From NCBI GenBank assembly GCA_964514215.1, contig CAZEPW010000034.1:1-38184 (forward strand): a DNA stretch of 38,184 nucleotides, written 5' to 3'. Source of the stretch: CAYQUC01 sp964514215. Lineage in GTDB: Bacteria; Pseudomonadota; Gammaproteobacteria; UBA6429; Thiohalophilaceae. The notes below the pieces were generated by a model that saw only the letters and a list, made by a program, of their open reading frames with translations, searched no databases and was not told where the DNA came from. The position numbers were made by a program, and so were the translations under genes. Below are positions 17,560 to 25,077 of this stretch, one piece after another (the first letter of the stretch is position 1; every line of letters starts with the position of its first letter).

Positions 17560-19041
17560 TCAATTAAGTGTTATTGCGGATACTAAATTGTATAAGGGCA
17601 TAGGATATAAAAATAAACTGATGCAACCTAATGTTGTTATCGTAATTGCTATTAGTGAAAATAGTGGTGCTTCTTTAATTTTTGTTGCTGTTGATTTGTA
17701 TTTTTCACCGGGAAAAAATGCTCGCATTGGGATTGGCAGTAAATAGGCAATATTCAGTAACGAGCTTAACATTAGTATTAACATTAATAGTATTTGTTCT
17801 GTTTCGATGGTTGCTAATATTAAATACCATTTGCTCCATGAACCTCCTGTTGGAGGTAAGCCAATAATGCTGATGCTGGCAATAAAAAATGCGGTCATGG
17901 TTAATGGCATTTGACGGCCAAGGCCGTGCATTTGATCAACATCGGTTTTATGCGTGGTAATTAATATAGCACCAGCACAAAAAAATAACGTAATTTTGGC
18001 AAAAGCATGCATGGTAATGTGCATACTACTTGCTGTTATTGATGTGCTAGTGGCGAGTAGGGCACCTAAGGTTATATAACCCAGTTGACTTATTGTGGAG
18101 TAAGCCAGCCGTGCTTTTAAGTTGTTTTGTTTCATTGCGACTATTGACGCTAATAATATTGATGCTCCTGCTAAATAGAGTAATGCTTGAGTTGTAACTA
18201 ATGTGTTGACTGTATCGATACCAAATATATAGATTATCACTTTTAAAATGGTAAAAACGCCAGCTTTAACAACAGCAACGGCGTGTAATAAGGCGCTTAC
18301 CGGAGTTGGTGCGACCATTGCTGCTGGTAGCCATCGGTGAAATGGCATGATTGCAGATTTTCCAATGCCAAAAATAAATAGTAATAATAACAACCCTAAT
18401 ACTAATGGTGAGCTTGTATCTGGAAAAATGCCACCGTTGGTAAAGTCGAGTGTGCCGGCGATAAACCAACTTAGAATTATTGCAAATAAGAAAAATACTA
18501 TGGATGTACTGAGTAAAATGGCCAGATAGGTTCTGCCACCTAATTTGGCTTGTTGCGTTCCAGCATGCGTTACTAACGGATAAGTTGATAGTGTCAAAAT
18601 TTCGTAAAATATAAATAACGTGAACAGGTTTCTTGAAAATGCAATTGCTATAACACTGGATATTGCAATTGCAAAATAGGCGTAAAATCGTGTTTGGTGC
18701 CGTTCATTATGAACGCGCATATATCCAATAGAGTATAAGGTTGTAACAAACCATAAAAAACTTGCGACCAAAGCAAACATTATTCCTAATGCTTCTATTT
18801 TAAAAGCCAGTTCTAAGCCGGGGATTAATTCAAACCATTGGGTTTCGATGTTTTGTTGTGAACTAAAGATTAAATATAAACACCAGACTAAATAAAATAA
18901 TACGATGCTTGTTATTACTGAAACGCTGTCGCGAATATTAGGATGTCTATCCAATATTATAATTATTAACATCGCAACTATTGGAATTATTATTGTAAGC
19001 GTCACTATTACACTTGGATTAGTGCTGATTATTGGAATCAT
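17560..19041 (-). CDS. Mrp-type antiporter, second MrpD/ND5-like pump subunit (D')
   Basis: A 493-residue polytopic membrane protein of the MrpD/MrpA-N/ND5 family with about 14 helices. Key elements are the Glu in LFIFYEILTLSTYP, the Lys in GIGKSAIMPFHRWLP, and the block APTPVSALLHAVAVVKAGVF, which resembles MrpA/NuoL more than MrpD. It may therefore stand in for the proton-path half of MrpA, which is not present as a single large protein in this operon (inference). GGAG lies eight bases before the ATG, which overlaps the mrpD stop by four bases (ATGA). Followed by the 103-residue small protein. Confidence 0.87.
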   Translation of the reverse strand: MIPIISTNPSVIVTLTIIIPIVAMLIIIILDRHPNIRDSVSVITSIVLFYLVWCLYLIFSSQQNIETQWFELIPGLELAFKIEALGIMFALVASFLWFVTTLYSIGYMRVHNERHQTRFYAYFAIAISSVIAIAFSRNLFTLFIFYEILTLSTYPLVTHAGTQQAKLGGRTYLAILLSTSIVFFLFAIILSWFIAGTLDFTNGGIFPDTSSPLVLGLLLLLFIFGIGKSAIMPFHRWLPAAMVAPTPVSALLHAVAVVKAGVFTILKVIIYIFGIDTVNTLVTTQALLYLAGASILLASIVAMKQNNLKARLAYSTISQLGYITLGALLATSTSITASSMHITMHAFAKITLFFCAGAILITTHKTDVDQMHGLGRQMPLTMTAFFIASISIIGLPPTGGSWSKWYLILATIETEQILLMLILMLSSLLNIAYLLPIPMRAFFPGEKYKSTATKIKEAPLFSLIAITITTLGCISLFLYPMPLYNLVSAITLN

Positions 19042-20528
19042 GAATTAACTCCAAATAAGGATTGCGATATCAGCTTACTGAGTCCAACTGTAAAGCGGGT
19101 GTCGATACCAAAATAAATATTAGCAATGACCAATATCCAAATGGGGATTAGCATTTGTAATGGCGCTTCAGATTGTGTTATTGCACTATCAGTATGATTG
19201 GTTTTGTCTGTTGAAAAATAGGCTGCTTCTATTATTCGCCAAACATAGATAAGTGCAAGTAATGAACCGAGTAATATTAAGATAACGACTGGCCACCAAG
19301 AAATTTCTAAGGCGGCTAAGACCAGATACCATTTGCTGATAAAACCTGCTGTTAATGGTATGCCAATTATACTGAATCCTGAAATTACGATGGCGGCCAT
19401 TGTCCACGGCATTTTTTTACCAAGTCCACGAAAGTTTTTTATATCAATATCACCAATTTTATAAACAACTGCACCGAGAGCCATAAATAGTGCGGCTTTC
19501 ATTAAAGCATGATTAAATAAATGAATGAGCATTGCCATTAAACCGGCAGAGGTTTGCATACTAAATCCAAGGATCATATATCCTATTTGAGCAATACTGG
19601 AATAGGCAAATAAACGTTTTATGTTTGTTTGGAATATGGCTGTGCTTGAAGCAACAAAAATACCTAGAAGTGCGAAAGTTAATAAAATATTTTGTAACGG
19701 CACGGAAGTAAATGCAAACTCAACTCCAAAGACGCTAAATATGAATCGTATAAGTATGTAAATGGCGACTTTTGTAGCGCTAGCAGCCAGAAATGCAGTT
19801 ACTGCAGATGGCGCAAAACTATATGCGTTTGGTAACCAATAATGCAGTGGAAATAATGCCAGTTTTAAACACACGCCAACGAGAAAAAAGGCAAAAGCAC
19901 TGTAGATTGTTCTAGTGTCGGCAACATTGGGCAAGCGCTCAGATAAATCATGCATATTTAATGTACCGGTCATAACGTACATCAAACCGATACCAATTAA
20001 TATAAATGTGGCTCCAATGGTTCCCATTATTAAGTATTGATAAGAAGCCATTAATGCACGTCTATCTTTACCAAGGCTTATTAGAGTGTAACTTGATAGC
20101 GATGAGATTTCTAAAAAAACAAATACATTAAAAACATCACCTGTCGCACATATTCCTAATAAACCAGTAACACAAAGTAAATAGGCAATATAAAAATATA
20201 TTTGACGATTTTTTGGAATCTCTCTTTGAATACTTTTATTGGCATAAAAAAGTACGATGGTACTGATGCTACTAATTAATACTAACAAATAGGCATTTAG
20301 TTGATCTATTCGATATTCAATGCCCCAAGTAGATTTCCAATCTCCTAGTTGGTAGGATATGACACCATTTTCGAGCACGTTTAACAATAGTAAAATACTG
20401 ATTATCATACTGAGCGCGCTAACAAAGGTTGCGAATATACTAACGACTTTGACATCTTTCAAAATCAAACATAATGGTGATGCAAGTAGCGGAACGATTA
20501 CCTGCAAAATAGGTAGATGTGAAATCAC
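19038..20528 (-). CDS. mrpD: Na+(cation)/H+ antiporter subunit D (MrpD)
   Basis: A 496-residue membrane subunit that carries protons in the Mrp complex. The family Glu appears in VFVFLEISSLSSY and the Lys in LKLALFPLHYWLP; YSSIAQIGYM and the MPWTMAA-GIPLTAGFISKW region are also typical. The start is GTG at 20528 with GGAA about nine bases upstream. The end overlaps the next pump gene by four bases. It lies directly after mrpC (49-base gap), as in all Mrp operons, so of the three related pump genes this is the true mrpD. Confidence 0.9.
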   Translation of the reverse strand: MISHLPILQVIVPLLASPLCLILKDVKVVSIFATFVSALSMIISILLLLNVLENGVISYQLGDWKSTWGIEYRIDQLNAYLLVLISSISTIVLFYANKSIQREIPKNRQIYFYIAYLLCVTGLLGICATGDVFNVFVFLEISSLSSYTLISLGKDRRALMASYQYLIMGTIGATFILIGIGLMYVMTGTLNMHDLSERLPNVADTRTIYSAFAFFLVGVCLKLALFPLHYWLPNAYSFAPSAVTAFLAASATKVAIYILIRFIFSVFGVEFAFTSVPLQNILLTFALLGIFVASSTAIFQTNIKRLFAYSSIAQIGYMILGFSMQTSAGLMAMLIHLFNHALMKAALFMALGAVVYKIGDIDIKNFRGLGKKMPWTMAAIVISGFSIIGIPLTAGFISKWYLVLAALEISWWPVVILILLGSLLALIYVWRIIEAAYFSTDKTNHTDSAITQSEAPLQMLIPIWILVIANIYFGIDTRFTVGLSKLISQSLFGVNS

Positions 20529-20577
20529 AAATTAGTTTCCAGTTTCAGGTTTCTATAGAATAAATTTTTTAGTTATT

Positions 20578-20958
20578 TTAATGTTTTTGATTTTCTTGTT
20601 GTTTTATATCAGCTTGTTGAATTACATCTTCTTCTATTGAATTATAACTTTCATGTATTCTAATCACCAATGCTAATGCCAGAGCCGTTGTTGCTATACC
20701 AACAACAATGGCTGTTAATATTAAAACATGAGGTAATGGGTTGGAGTATAATTTAACGGTTTCATCCAGTATTGGTGCGCTACCATTATTTATTTTTCCC
20801 ATGCTGATATACAGTATAAATACTGATGTTTGAAATATATTGAGACCGATAATCTTTTTTATTAAGTTATGTTGTGACATAACAATATAAAAACCAAACA
20901 TCATTAAAATGATAGCAATCCAATAATTATACTGCCCTAAATAATTAGTTAAATTCAT
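20578..20958 (-). CDS. mrpC: Antiporter subunit C (MrpC, NuoK-like)
   Basis: A 126-residue membrane protein with three hydrophobic helices, equivalent to NuoK of complex I. The helix-2 motif KKIIGLNIFQTSVFI and the segment LPHVLILTAIVVGIATTALALAL are typical of MrpC. The C-terminal 25 residues are hydrophilic. The ATG overlaps the end of the DUF4040/MnhB gene by four bases (ATGA), so translation is probably coupled. Confidence 0.92.
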   Translation of the reverse strand: MNLTNYLGQYNYWIAIILMMFGFYIVMSQHNLIKKIIGLNIFQTSVFILYISMGKINNGSAPILDETVKLYSNPLPHVLILTAIVVGIATTALALALVIRIHESYNSIEEDVIQQADIKQQENQKH

Positions 20959-21911
20959 TTTTTAAGTGCATCTGTTGTTTGCAATCGTCCAGTGAAGGTG
21001 AAAAACATAATCATCATAACACTACTAACAGTAATCCCGACACCTAACTCAATTAAAAGGATACCAAGGTGTTGGCCTTGGATATTATTGTTGAGCAAAA
21101 CATTGTAATTTAAAAATCGTCCGTTATTTAATATCGAGACTATGCCTATGCTGCCATACAATAATAATCCTGATGCGGCTAAAATTCGCAATAGTGTTGG
21201 ATTTATTACTCGGTGAGCAGCACTTAATCCAAAGATCATGGCATAAAGAATGAAGCCGGCAGCAAATATAACACCAGCTTGAAAACCACCTCCAGGACCG
21301 TAATCGCCGTGAAATTGCACGTAGAGTGCAAATAATAAAATGAGCGGAATTATTAATTTTGCAATTATTCTTAAAATTAAATGTTGTTGCATTGGTGCGG
21401 GTGTGTTTTTATCAACTTGCTGTGATGATTGATTAAATTGTTGTAATAATGTAAGTACACCGATACCCGCAGTAAAAATCACCGTTACTTCACCCAAGGT
21501 ATCATAGCCACGATAACTTGCTAATACCGATGTTACAATATTGGGAATTCCAATTTCGTTCATGGAATCTTTTATATAGTGTGGAGCGACAAATTGATGA
21601 ATTGGAGCTGATGCTGAGCCTACCATTGGCATATCAACTGTACCATATAGTAATAATCCAGTTGTGGCTGTGATCAAAACAATAATTAATACAGAGTATT
21701 GTCGTGGACTGCGTTCAAAGCGCGTGGTAGCAGCAAGAGTATTCATGATTAATAAGGTTGAAATTCCCGCTCCAACTGCAGCTTCAGTAAAAGCGACATC
21801 AACTGCATCCATGACCATAAAAAAAGCCGCAGAAATTAAACTATAAATACCAGATAACATTGCAATACTAAATAGGTCATTCATTTTTATGATAGCTATT
21901 ACTGTTAGCAC
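20955..21911 (-). CDS. DUF4040 (MrpA C-terminal/MbhD-like) fused to MnhB (MrpB) domain
   Basis: A protein of at least 318 residues joining two Mrp domains. The N-terminal part has DAVDVAFTEAAVGAG (about 35-49), the hallmark of DUF4040, which in classical operons is the C-terminal part of MrpA. The C-terminal part (from about 175) is MnhB, with QFHGDYGPGGGFQAG. A membrane segment (about 90-110) and a linker with ASYRGYDTLGE lie between them. The coordinates given start at the first canonical codon, GTG 21911, which lacks a ribosome site. The frame stays open to the mrpG stop, encodes a further hydrophobic helix, and has AGGAG seven bases before an ATC at 21950, so the true start is probably non-canonical (see findings). 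Confidence 0.85.
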   Translation of the reverse strand: MLTVIAIIKMNDLFSIAMLSGIYSLISAAFFMVMDAVDVAFTEAAVGAGISTLLIMNTLAATTRFERSPRQYSVLIIVLITATTGLLLYGTVDMPMVGSASAPIHQFVAPHYIKDSMNEIGIPNIVTSVLASYRGYDTLGEVTVIFTAGIGVLTLLQQFNQSSQQVDKNTPAPMQQHLILRIIAKLIIPLILLFALYVQFHGDYGPGGGFQAGVIFAAGFILYAMIFGLSAAHRVINPTLLRILAASGLLLYGSIGIVSILNNGRFLNYNVLLNNNIQGQHLGILLIELGVGITVSSVMMIMFFTFTGRLQTTDALKK

Positions 21912-21951
21912 TAAAAAACTGAGTAATATTATATCAATTAAAATTAAGATG

Positions 21952-22272
21952 TTAATTCTCCTGCTGTTTGTCTATCGTTTTTGGTCTTAATCCACTGTGA
22001 TATGCCGCTTTTGCCAATGCATGTGATGCGGTTGGACTGGTTAGGAAAATGAATAATAAAATGATAATTAGCTTAACTAATACCAAGTCCCACTGGGTTT
22101 GCAACATGAGCCCAAAAAGTATCAAGCTTGCACACAATGTATCGGTAATTCCTGCTGCATGCATACGGCTGTAAAAATCGGGGAATCGCATGATACCAAT
22201 TGCGCCAGTTATTCCTAAAAAACTGCCTAACAATAATGAAATCCAACTTAGTATTTGTAAAATTTCGTTCAT
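21952..22272 (-). CDS. mrpG: Antiporter subunit G (MrpG)
   Basis: A 106-residue membrane protein with three helices. GAIGIMRFPDFYSRMHAAG is the family signature, and the TSPTASHALAKAAY segment follows the third helix. The ATG lies three bases after the mrpF stop, with no clear ribosome site, so translation is probably coupled. Its last codons (CAG GAG AAT TAA) include the AGGAG that may serve the next gene. Confidence 0.93.
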   Translation of the reverse strand: MNEILQILSWISLLLGSFLGITGAIGIMRFPDFYSRMHAAGITDTLCASLILFGLMLQTQWDLVLVKLIIILLFIFLTSPTASHALAKAAYHSGLRPKTIDKQQEN

Positions 22273-22275
22273 CGA

Positions 22276-22542
22276 TTATTTGTCGGCTGTTGATTTGCTG
22301 GTGTATTCAAAAAAACGTAATACTCCAATTACCGATATAAAATTTATAAGCGCGTAAACTAGTGCTATATCAAGAAAATCAGGACGCTCCATAAAAAATC
22401 CGAGCGTTGCTATTAGTAATACTGTTTTGGTTCCAATCATATTTACCGCCAGTATTCGGTCGTATAATGTTGGCCCGATAAATGCGCGAATAAGTGCAAT
22501 AAACATTACAATTAATATTGCTATTATTGTTGCTGATAACAT
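22276..22542 (-). CDS. mrpF: Antiporter subunit F (MrpF)
   Basis: An 88-residue membrane protein with three helices. GPTLYDRILAVNMIGTKTV is the conserved MrpF stretch (the Asp-Arg in the first loop is invariant in the family). A GGAA lies about eight bases before the ATG. It is 13 bases downstream of mrpE and 3 bases upstream of mrpG. Confidence 0.93.
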   Translation of the reverse strand: MLSATIIAILIVMFIALIRAFIGPTLYDRILAVNMIGTKTVLLIATLGFFMERPDFLDIALVYALINFISVIGVLRFFEYTSKSTADK

Positions 22543-22555
22543 TTAAAATATTCCA

Positions 22556-23032
22556 TTATTTATCTAAAGATGAAATTCGATGTTCCAGAATTCCATCGTA
22601 AAGTAATTGAGCGGCTTGCTTTGTTAACGAGTGCACTATAAGTTCATCGTCTGTCAGATTAACCGTAACCGTGCCCGGTGTTAATGTAATTGAGTTTGCA
22701 AATATAACTTTTGTTATAGCAGTTTTTTGGTTTGCTTTTAAAGTGATAAGAATAGGTGAAATAGCGGGTGTTAAACTCCAAATACAGCGAACGACCGTAA
22801 TATTAGCGATAATTATTTCTTTAATGAGCCAGAGAAAATAGGCTGGCATTTTAAACGTTAAATGTATTGGTTGCGACTCATGATCGACTAAATCCATTCG
22901 ATGAGATATGAATATTACAAAAATGATAGAAAATAAGCCAATAGAAAGTAATAACACCGTAAAATTTTGTGTGCCGGAGTTAGCAAGCCAAAAAATGGCC
23001 AATATGCAAAATAAACTTAGGGTATGACGCAA
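22556..23032 (-). CDS. mrpE: Antiporter subunit E (MrpE)
   Basis: A 158-residue MNHE-family subunit and first gene of the nine-gene operon. Two or three N-terminal helices are followed by the amphipathic WLIKEIIIANITVVR segment and the soluble domain with SITLTPGTVTVNLTDDELIVHSL, the family signature. The start is TTG at 23032: AGG lies seven bases upstream, and the frame is closed by a TAA six codons before, with no ATG or GTG between. MrpE in first position, not fifth, distinguishes this operon from the Bacillus-type mrpABCDEFG order. Confidence 0.9.
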   Translation of the reverse strand: MRHTLSLFCILAIFWLANSGTQNFTVLLLSIGLFSIIFVIFISHRMDLVDHESQPIHLTFKMPAYFLWLIKEIIIANITVVRCIWSLTPAISPILITLKANQKTAITKVIFANSITLTPGTVTVNLTDDELIVHSLTKQAAQLLYDGILEHRISSLDK

Positions 23033-23087
23033 ATAGATACCTATATTTTATTAATGTTTTATTACTTATTATTGTTAGTTATATGAT

Positions 23088-23115
23088 GTATTAGCATTCT
23101 ATTAATAGCGTGCAA
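23088..23115 (-). promoter_or_regulatory. mrpE: Possible promoter of the antiporter operon
   Basis: On the minus strand TTGCAC (23115-23110) and TAATAC (23093-23088) are separated by 16 bases. Transcription would begin about 50 bases before the mrpE start codon. Each hexamer has four of six consensus bases. Inference from sequence only. Confidence 0.35.
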
Positions 23116-23270
23116 TAATGAGCAATATGCGTATTTTTTAATACACATGTTTATTGTAGATTTAATATTGAGCTTATTCAATTAGATAGATAACAAAATT
23201 AGATATTAAAATTACTGTTAAATGTTAAAGTTTGTACAATTGCATCCGATAATTGTATTAAGTAATTATT

Positions 23271-23370
23271 AAGGTTGGTTTTGAATTTTTTATATGACTG
23301 GATATTCCTCCCCCTGCGCCTAACAGCGCAACACACCCTGGCCCTGCTCCCCAGCAGGGCATTTTTTTTT
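23271..23370 (+). ncRNA. Candidate small RNA ending at an orphan terminator
   Basis: A strong intrinsic terminator on the plus strand has no gene upstream on that strand for more than 8 kb. It is preceded by a second small hairpin (23315-23330, TGCGC with GCGCA) and a C-rich single-stranded stretch, all more GC-rich than the surroundings. This is what a short regulatory RNA looks like. The 5' end given is arbitrary; I see no convincing promoter, and I recognise no known RNA family. Confidence 0.25.
23341..23370 (+). terminator. Strong intrinsic terminator without an upstream gene
   Basis: GCCCTGCT (23341-23348), loop CCCC, AGCAGGGC (23353-23360), then A and nine Ts. A perfect 8-bp GC-rich stem followed by a T-run is a textbook factor-independent terminator, the best in the window. 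It points along the plus strand, toward the chemoreceptor gene, but lies before that gene's promoter. Confidence 0.75.
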
Positions 23371-23431
23371 CTAAATCTATATTTATAGTAGTGCCGTATC
23401 AGAATATTTTGTAACGAATATATCGATTTTC

Positions 23432-23458
23432 TCAAGTCTTATTTAATGGTGCCGATAA
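23432..23458 (+). promoter_or_regulatory. Sigma-28 (FliA)-type promoter of the chemoreceptor/partner-switching genes
   Basis: TCAAGTCT (23432-23439), 11 bases, GCCGATAA (23451-23458). The known FliA consensus is TAAAGTTT, N11, GCCGATAA; the -10 element is perfect and the -35 matches six of eight, with exact spacing. Transcription would begin near 23465, about 25 bases before the chemoreceptor ATG. This places the gene, and likely those behind it, in the late flagellar/chemotaxis regulon. Confidence 0.75.
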
Positions 23459-23488
23459 TGATTTAGACTTAATTAATGATTATGAGTG

Positions 23489-24700
23489 ATGATGCACGCG
23501 CTATCTTTTAAACCATATAAAATACCGATTTTAAGTAGTTTTGTCTGTGTCGGAATTTTATTTATAACACAGTCAATTGTAATTGTAGCGCTATTATTTT
23601 TATTGCAATCTTTAATATGGACGTATGTTGCAAACTCCGTTAATAAAAAAAACTTGAATGTTGATTGTTATTCTGGGAATGAATCTCAAGAGTATGTCAC
23701 TGAAGTAATGTCTGATATAAGTGCTGTGATGGATGATGAAGTTAGTGCTATTAAGGATGAATTATCACAAGTTAAAAATATAATTGTAGATGCCATTGGT
23801 GAATTGCAGAATAGTTTTTCAAGTTTAAATGAGCATTCACGTTCTCAAGAAGGTTTGGTTATGTCGTTAATTGAAAATATGGCAAGCCAGAATGATGATA
23901 GTGATATCGATGACGAAACGAGTTCAATAAGTTTTGCTCAGTTTGCTAGTGAAACCAGAGTTGTCATGTCTTATTTTGTTGACCAAATTGTTGGGGTTAG
24001 CCGTGAAAGTATGATGATGGTTCATGTTATTGATGATATTGCAGAACAAATGGTTCGAGTGGTTGATTTATTGTCCGATGTTAAAATCATTGCAGAACAA
24101 ACTAATTTATTGGCGCTAAATGCGGCCATTGAGGCAGCTCGTGCTGGTGATGCTGGTCGGGGCTTTGCTGTGGTAGCAGATGAAGTTAGAAAACTTTCTA
24201 AAAACTCAAATAGGTTTAGCGATCAAATTAAAGAAGTCGTGAATAATGCTCATGTAAATATTGATAAGGCGCAAAAATCGATTAGTTCAATGGCTTCAAA
24301 GGATATGAGTGTTGCTATTCAATCAAAACAGCGTGTTGAAGAAATGTTTGTTCAAGTTGGTGATATTAATCTATTTATAGAAAATAAATTAGGAAACATT
24401 AGAGAAATTTCAGATGAAATTAATACATCGGTTGGAATGGCCGTTCGTTCATTACAATTTGAAGATATAGTACGGCAATTGGTTGATCATGTTAATAAAA
24501 GAGTTGGTGCTGTTGAAGAGTCTTATCAAATGGTTAACCATTCATTTGCTACTGGCCATAAAATCAATTCAGCTGAGCATGTGCAAGAATTGCAAGAAAT
24601 ACATAAGAAAATAAAGTCGAGTATTTTGGTTGGTGTTGAAAATAGTGGTAATCCTGTAAGCCAAAAATCCATGGATGAAGGTGAGATTGAATTATTTTGA
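23489..24700 (+). CDS. Methyl-accepting chemotaxis protein without a periplasmic sensor domain
   Basis: A 403-residue chemoreceptor-like protein. Two hydrophobic segments in the first 50 residues are separated by a few residues only, so there is no room for a ligand-binding domain. An acidic coiled-coil region (about 65-150) comes next, then the MCP signalling domain. The hairpin tip that binds CheA and CheW (EQTNLLALNAAIEAARAG, from about 201) is intact. Input must come from the membrane, the cytoplasm or a partner. No CheR-tethering pentapeptide is seen at the C-terminus (ELF). GTG-ATG-ATG stand in tandem at 23486-23494; I use the first ATG. No ribosome site is evident. A sigma-28-type promoter lies just upstream, and a STAS gene follows 58 bases later. 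No che genes are in the window. Confidence 0.88.
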   Translation: MMHALSFKPYKIPILSSFVCVGILFITQSIVIVALLFLLQSLIWTYVANSVNKKNLNVDCYSGNESQEYVTEVMSDISAVMDDEVSAIKDELSQVKNIIVDAIGELQNSFSSLNEHSRSQEGLVMSLIENMASQNDDSDIDDETSSISFAQFASETRVVMSYFVDQIVGVSRESMMMVHVIDDIAEQMVRVVDLLSDVKIIAEQTNLLALNAAIEAARAGDAGRGFAVVADEVRKLSKNSNRFSDQIKEVVNNAHVNIDKAQKSISSMASKDMSVAIQSKQRVEEMFVQVGDINLFIENKLGNIREISDEINTSVGMAVRSLQFEDIVRQLVDHVNKRVGAVEESYQMVNHSFATGHKINSAEHVQELQEIHKKIKSSILVGVENSGNPVSQKSMDEGEIELF

Positions 24701-24758
24701 TTATTTCAATTACAGTTAATAATAGAATGTTTAATATAATAGAATAAAGGTGAAAAAT

Positions 24759-25061
24759 ATGCCGATTTCCAGCACAGTTTCTGATAATGGAAAAACCGTC
24801 ACTATTAATATTAGTGGTCGCTTTGACTTTAACTCCCATCGGGATTTTCGAGCTTCATATGGCGACGAAGCTGGTAATTTAAAGTATGTCGTTGATATGG
24901 GAGGCACTGATTATATGGATAGTTCTGCATTAGGTATGTTACTACTATTAAGGGAACATGCTGGTGGTGATGCTTGTGATGTTACTATTACATCTTGTAG
25001 TGAGGAGATTAAGAAAATATTAACAATCTCGAACTTTGAAAAATTATTTAAATTATCTTAG
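24759..25061 (+). CDS. STAS-domain anti-anti-sigma-type protein (HsbA/RsbV-like)
   Basis: A 100-residue single STAS domain. The DYMDSSALGMLLLL block (about 51-64) carries the Ser pair where RsbV/SpoIIAA proteins are phosphorylated by an RsbW-type kinase and dephosphorylated by a PP2C phosphatase. The ATG at 24759 has AAAGG eight bases upstream; an in-frame GTG at 24750 overlaps that ribosome site. The next gene, 16 bases on, encodes both a PP2C phosphatase and an RsbW-like kinase domain in one protein, so this is very likely its substrate. In Pseudomonas the equivalent HsbA acts with HsbR on the flagellar anti-sigma factor FlgM and on diguanylate cyclase signalling (established there, inferred here). 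Confidence 0.87.
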   Translation: MPISSTVSDNGKTVTINISGRFDFNSHRDFRASYGDEAGNLKYVVDMGGTDYMDSSALGMLLLLREHAGGDACDVTITSCSEEIKKILTISNFEKLFKLS

Positions 25062-25077
25062 TAGCTTTTAATATTCT

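Larger units (their letters stand above)
23033..23488. other. Intergenic region between mrpE and the chemoreceptor gene
   Basis: A 456-base AT-rich region between divergent genes. It holds a probable mrpE promoter (23088-23115), an island of GC-rich sequence with two hairpins, the second a strong plus-strand terminator (23315-23370), and a sigma-28-type promoter (23432-23458). A minus-strand frame of 78 codons across 23199-23435 has no coding character and runs through the terminator. Confidence 0.7.

Noticed and set aside
15539..20528. Respiratory complex I (NuoL/M/N) genes
   Set aside because: The pump subunits resemble complex I, but the neighbours are mrpE, mrpF, mrpG, MnhB and mrpC, and no quinone- or NADH-module gene is present.
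23199..23435. 78-codon minus-strand reading frame upstream of mrpE
   Set aside because: Arg/Cys-rich in the middle, no domain or ribosome site at its start, and it runs antisense through a strong terminator and the sigma-28-type promoter; a chance frame.
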